64,000 nt of DNA from Candidatus Poribacteria bacterium (GTDB taxonomy: Bacteria > Poribacteria > WGA-4E > GCA-2687025), in NCBI GenBank assembly GCA_028818695.1, contig JAPPNK010000007.1, positions 50,144 through 114,143 on the forward strand, in the 5' to 3' direction. Position 1 is the first letter of the stretch; every line of letters starts with the position of its first letter. The notes under the pieces were generated by a model. That model was not told the DNA's origin. It saw only the letters and a list, made by a program, of their open reading frames with translations, and did no database searches. A program made the position numbers and the translations under genes. Positions 61,278 through 64,000 of this stretch are shown here, one piece after another.

Positions 61278-62405
61278 TCATTCTTTGGGGGAGCTCTCCT
61301 GCGCTGCTGGGCTGTTTTCATTTCCGTCCGCCGCTTTTATCTTCCCCCATTGCGCTTTTTTTTTATCCGCAGGATCGACGGAGAGGAAGCGGCTCTTGCC
61401 CGCATAAACCCATGCTGAAGAGGCGCTTGGCGTTCTGATGCGCACTATCTCCCGCGTCTCTATATGGATGCGGTAAAGGCTCCTGGGCGAACCCGGCGCT
61501 TCTGCTTCTGCCATCGTATAAAGAACCCACTTGCTGTCCCCCGACCAGTCCTGCATATTTGCCCAATAGCCGTCTTTAGGGAAGGTGAGCCGCTCTAGAT
61601 TAGAGCCGTCTGGGTTGATCATATAGATGTGAACGCCGGCTCCCTCCCCCTCTTCTTTCACCGGGCGGCCGGAGCCTTCGAACGCGATCTTGCTGCCGTC
61701 CGGCGACCATTCAGGATACGCATAGGACGCGGCGCTGTTCGTTAGATTGACGGCTCTGCCCCCGTTCGAGCTCATGACATAGAGATGGTCGGGGAAGTGA
61801 TCAATGCCCAGCGCCGCTCTCTCTTCTTCGCTGGGGGGATAACCGTTGAAAGCGATCTTCTTGCCGTCCGCAGAAACGGTCGCCCAGAACTCGTCTCTGA
61901 ACGGCGTACTGGTGAGATTTTTTATTTTCTCGTTGCGCAAATCCAGCAGAAAAATGTCCGATTGACTTCGGTTCGGGCCGTTCAAGTCTTTTCCGCGGCA
62001 TGCGAGCCGCCTTCCGTCTGGAAACCACCAGGCGCCAGAGATGGAGATGTGTTCGTAGCCGATGTTGTCGAACCGCTCTCTCATATTGACGACCCGCCCC
62101 GTTTCCAGCTCCAGAAGGAAAGGCGTGTAGCGGTTGTTCTCGAAAGCGCTTATCCAGGCGTATCGCCCGTCTCGGCTAAATCTAGCAGACCCGAAATTGC
62201 CTGTCATCCAGAGCCGTTCGTTCTGGCCGTCCCAGTCGATGAGGCGAAGATTTCCATCTCGGTTGATGCAGAGAGTCGGTCGCTTCAATTTCGTCACATC
62301 TTCCAGCGGCACATAATCTTCCGCCGGCGCGGACGCGCACAACAGAAGCGAGAAGAGCGTCGCTGCAAGAAATGCCCAGCGTTTTGAGATCATCAAGAAA
62401 GTCAT
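61278..62405 (-). CDS. Secreted TolB-like propeller protein
   Basis: 375 residues from the ATG at 62405 with AGGAG upstream. Signal peptide at 1-28 (FLAATLFSLLLCASAPAE). The remaining protein has PD40/TolB-type units: FGSARFSRDGRYAWISAFE, WWFPDGRRLACRGKDL, FWATVSADGKKIAFNGYPP, YPEWSPDGSKIAFEGS, MQDWSGDSKWVLYTMAE. This is a five- to six-bladed propeller seen in many periplasmic proteins. No catalytic motif; role unknown. Last 25 residues are a charged low-complexity tail. Lies 89 bases downstream of the frameshifted gene. Confidence 0.82.
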   Translation of the reverse strand: MTFLMISKRWAFLAATLFSLLLCASAPAEDYVPLEDVTKLKRPTLCINRDGNLRLIDWDGQNERLWMTGNFGSARFSRDGRYAWISAFENNRYTPFLLELETGRVVNMRERFDNIGYEHISISGAWWFPDGRRLACRGKDLNGPNRSQSDIFLLDLRNEKIKNLTSTPFRDEFWATVSADGKKIAFNGYPPSEEERAALGIDHFPDHLYVMSSNGGRAVNLTNSAASYAYPEWSPDGSKIAFEGSGRPVKEEGEGAGVHIYMINPDGSNLERLTFPKDGYWANMQDWSGDSKWVLYTMAEAEAPGSPRSLYRIHIETREIVRIRTPSASSAWVYAGKSRFLSVDPADKKKAQWGKIKAADGNENSPAAQESSPKE

Positions 62406-62494
62406 GTCATGCTCCTTTCTGCAAGAAGGGAAGCGTCCGCGCCGAGCGCATGTCTCGGCGCGGACGCGGAGCGGTTCATTCCTCCTCTTCAGGT

Positions 62495-63839
62495 TCAGTT
62501 CTGAGTGGAGTTGTAGCCCTCCACCCAGAACAGATCAGGCGCCCCATCTAGTTTAAATTCCCGCGTTTCCGTTGTGTAGGATTCCGATCCCGGACTTTCC
62601 CCATTTGGCCAATTCTCCTTGTCATCGTCTGAAGGCGTAACGACAGTCGATCCGTAAAGGTAGTATTGCATCTCTTCGCGGAGCCTTGCCGGCGGTCTCG
62701 TTTCATTCATCGGCCACCAATCTGCCCTCATGGTTCGATAGAATGTCTCGCGTCTGACGCCATCGTATGTGACGTCCAAGTACCACCTAAGATGCGGCTC
62801 ATTTCGGTTGCCAGCTTCGTCAGCTGCAAATTCTGTGGAAATTTCCAATCCATTCCCGTCCTCATCCACCTCATACAACTTCACGTATGCGTAAAGATGC
62901 GCTGTGTCGCCGGGAGTCTCATTGTAGTACCTGATGCCATGCGTCCAATTGACGGAGCATCCCCACGCATCCTCGTTTCCATCGAGATTAGAGTCTGCGC
63001 GGAAAATCCACATCCAGTGGATGTTCATGTCAATAGAGAGGCGCAATCCTCCGTCGTCTCCCTCTTCCGTGAGGATGTTTTTCTTTTTTCCTTCATGGAC
63101 GTGGATCGGGATTTCGTAGACAGCCGCGTCGTCCTGATTTGTTGGATCGCGAAAGGAGAACGCTCTTGCGACGATGTGGTACTTCCTGCCGCTTTCCAAA
63201 CTTCTTCCCTCGCCGCCCTCGCCTTGCGAAAAGGTGTGGGGGAAGGAGGCTGTGCGATCGGGCCCGTCGGTCACATGAACAGGATTCACAAATTTATTCT
63301 CGGGTGTTTCCAGTTCCCAAACTGCTGGGTCCATGATGAACCATTCGACTCGGTCGAAGAGGACAGTGGTCCACGCATCAGAGGTGAACGACTCGCCGAC
63401 GACGACATTGTATGACTCGTTTTCGGAGTCGTAGTGCGGCCCCGTCATATCACCGATCATGTTGGGGAGGTTGGTTTTTCTCCAAACGATGAGCCAGATT
63501 GTTTTGATATTTTTGGCTCCGTTTGCGTCGTAGGCGGTCGCTACAATGTAGCGTCGGATCCCATATGGCGCGCCCATCCCATCCAGATCAGGGGTGAAGT
63601 CGCTGGTTGTGCCGGGGCCTGGGTCTGTTTCCTCCTGTAGATTAGGTGTACGACCACTGATGTCCGAGTTTCCATTCGACGCGTTCGAAGTCGACATCGG
63701 TTGTGATCTCGAACATGTTGTTCATATCTTCGAAGACGTGAACGGGGCTTGAGTAAGAACCCGAAGGCGAAGACGAGACGATCTGAATGGCGCTGGCTTG
63801 CGCGCAGACGAAGAAAGCGGCCGTTGCCGCAGCAAGCAA
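62495..63839 (-). pseudogene. Secreted repeat protein, apparently frameshifted
   Basis: Two overlapping open frames on the minus strand make one gene. The upstream part (63642-63839) has an export signal (LLAAATAAFFVCAQASA) and DVDFERVEWKLGHQWSYT before a stop; the downstream frame (to 62495, 400 residues) continues NLQEETDPGPGTTSDF, then GIRRYIVATAYDA. A single base too many near 63643-63646 explains the break. The downstream part repeats the same pattern (FDRVEWFIMDPAVWELETP ... YHIVARAFSFRDPT), confirming they belong together. No catalytic motif; probably an Ig-like/beta-sandwich outside protein. The start lies in or beyond the G run at the contig end. Confidence 0.65.
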
Positions 63840-64000
63840 GGTCAGAGCCGCTTTACGCAGCCGACTTTCGCGGGGGGGGGGGGGGGGGGGATTTGGGGGG
63901 GGGTGGGGTTTAAAACAAAGCGACCGGGTTTTAAAATAAAGAATTTTAATTTAGACGATTGTGGGTGTGTAAATTTTAAAATTAATAAAAAATATTTCAA
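63840..64000. other. Homopolymer run and AT-rich end
   Basis: A G run of about 20 at 63870-63890, further G runs, then AT-rich sequence with A and T runs to the end. The change in composition and lack of coding signal suggest an assembly end or artefact. The run lies just upstream of the signal peptide of the last gene; on the coding strand it would encode a proline run before RESRLRKAAL, similar to the protease gene at 32 kb. Confidence 0.7.

Overview
The window is a GC-rich bacterial chromosome segment from a Gram-negative-type cell: it encodes a TonB-dependent receptor, dTDP-sugar and MurQ functions, and several lipoprotein signals. No taxonomic marker gene is present. The mix of phytanoyl-CoA dioxygenase, Gfo/Idh/MocA oxidoreductase, sugar phosphate isomerase, two formylglycine sulfatases, GH95 fucosidase, WD40/NHL/LamG secreted proteins and FGly/amidohydrolase clusters resembles uncultured marine or sponge-associated lineages such as Poribacteria or related candidate phyla; this placement is inference. 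The right end (from about 63.87 kb) is a long G run followed by AT-rich low-complexity sequence and looks like a contig end.

Layout. 0-1.5 kb: truncated thiosulfate sulfurtransferase, a HIRAN-like small protein and two tandem tRNA-Leu genes. 1.9-6.7 kb (+): bioF-bioD-PhyH, then a LamG protein coupled to a class V aminotransferase. 6.8-12.6 kb (-): PspA-like and BFN proteins, then an overlapping run SGNH hydrolase-murQ-sulfatase-rfbB. 12.8-15.1 kb (-): a PglZ-fold protein that has lost its metal-binding residues. 15.4-20.7 kb (+): 14-unit WD40 protein, a lone phage-type terminase large subunit, Gfo/Idh oxidoreductase, ComF. 20.8-23.3 kb (-): lipoprotein, a DNA methyltransferase fused to an Mrr-type nuclease domain, and a scrap of a second methyltransferase. 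23.5-26 kb (-): sugar ABC permease and double ATPase without a binding protein. 26.1-32.1 kb (-): a metzincin-type protease followed by three tandem mosaic paralogues. 32.4-38.7 kb (+): a probable selenocysteine peroxiredoxin-like lipoprotein, a zinc-type dehydrogenase, a macrodomain protein and a tight four-gene membrane operon of unknown function. 38.7-44.4 kb (-): core operon aroC-aroKB-aroQ-efp-accB-accC. 44.4-52 kb (-): propeller protein, TonB receptor, then isomerase-amidohydrolase-Rieske-NHL-CPBP overlapping operon. 52.4-54.5 kb (+): HNH protein with a long alanine-rich repeat tail. 54.9-61.2 kb (-): GH95, sialidase-like propeller, sulfatase, amidohydrolase, which together suggest use of sulfated fucose- or amino-sugar-containing glycans. 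61.3-63.9 kb (-): TolB-like protein and a frameshifted secreted protein.

The most notable observations are: (1) an in-frame TGA at the peroxidatic position of a peroxiredoxin-like protein (W-U-P-V-C), followed by a perfect hairpin at bacterial SECIS spacing; (2) a dispersed intergenic element whose hairpin covaries while keeping a GNRA-type loop, with a conserved tail in four copies; (3) the unknown four-gene membrane operon; (4) the dead PglZ protein, the methyltransferase-nuclease fusion and the HNH/alanine-repeat protein, all possible defence or conflict genes; and (5) the mosaic triplicated gene family.
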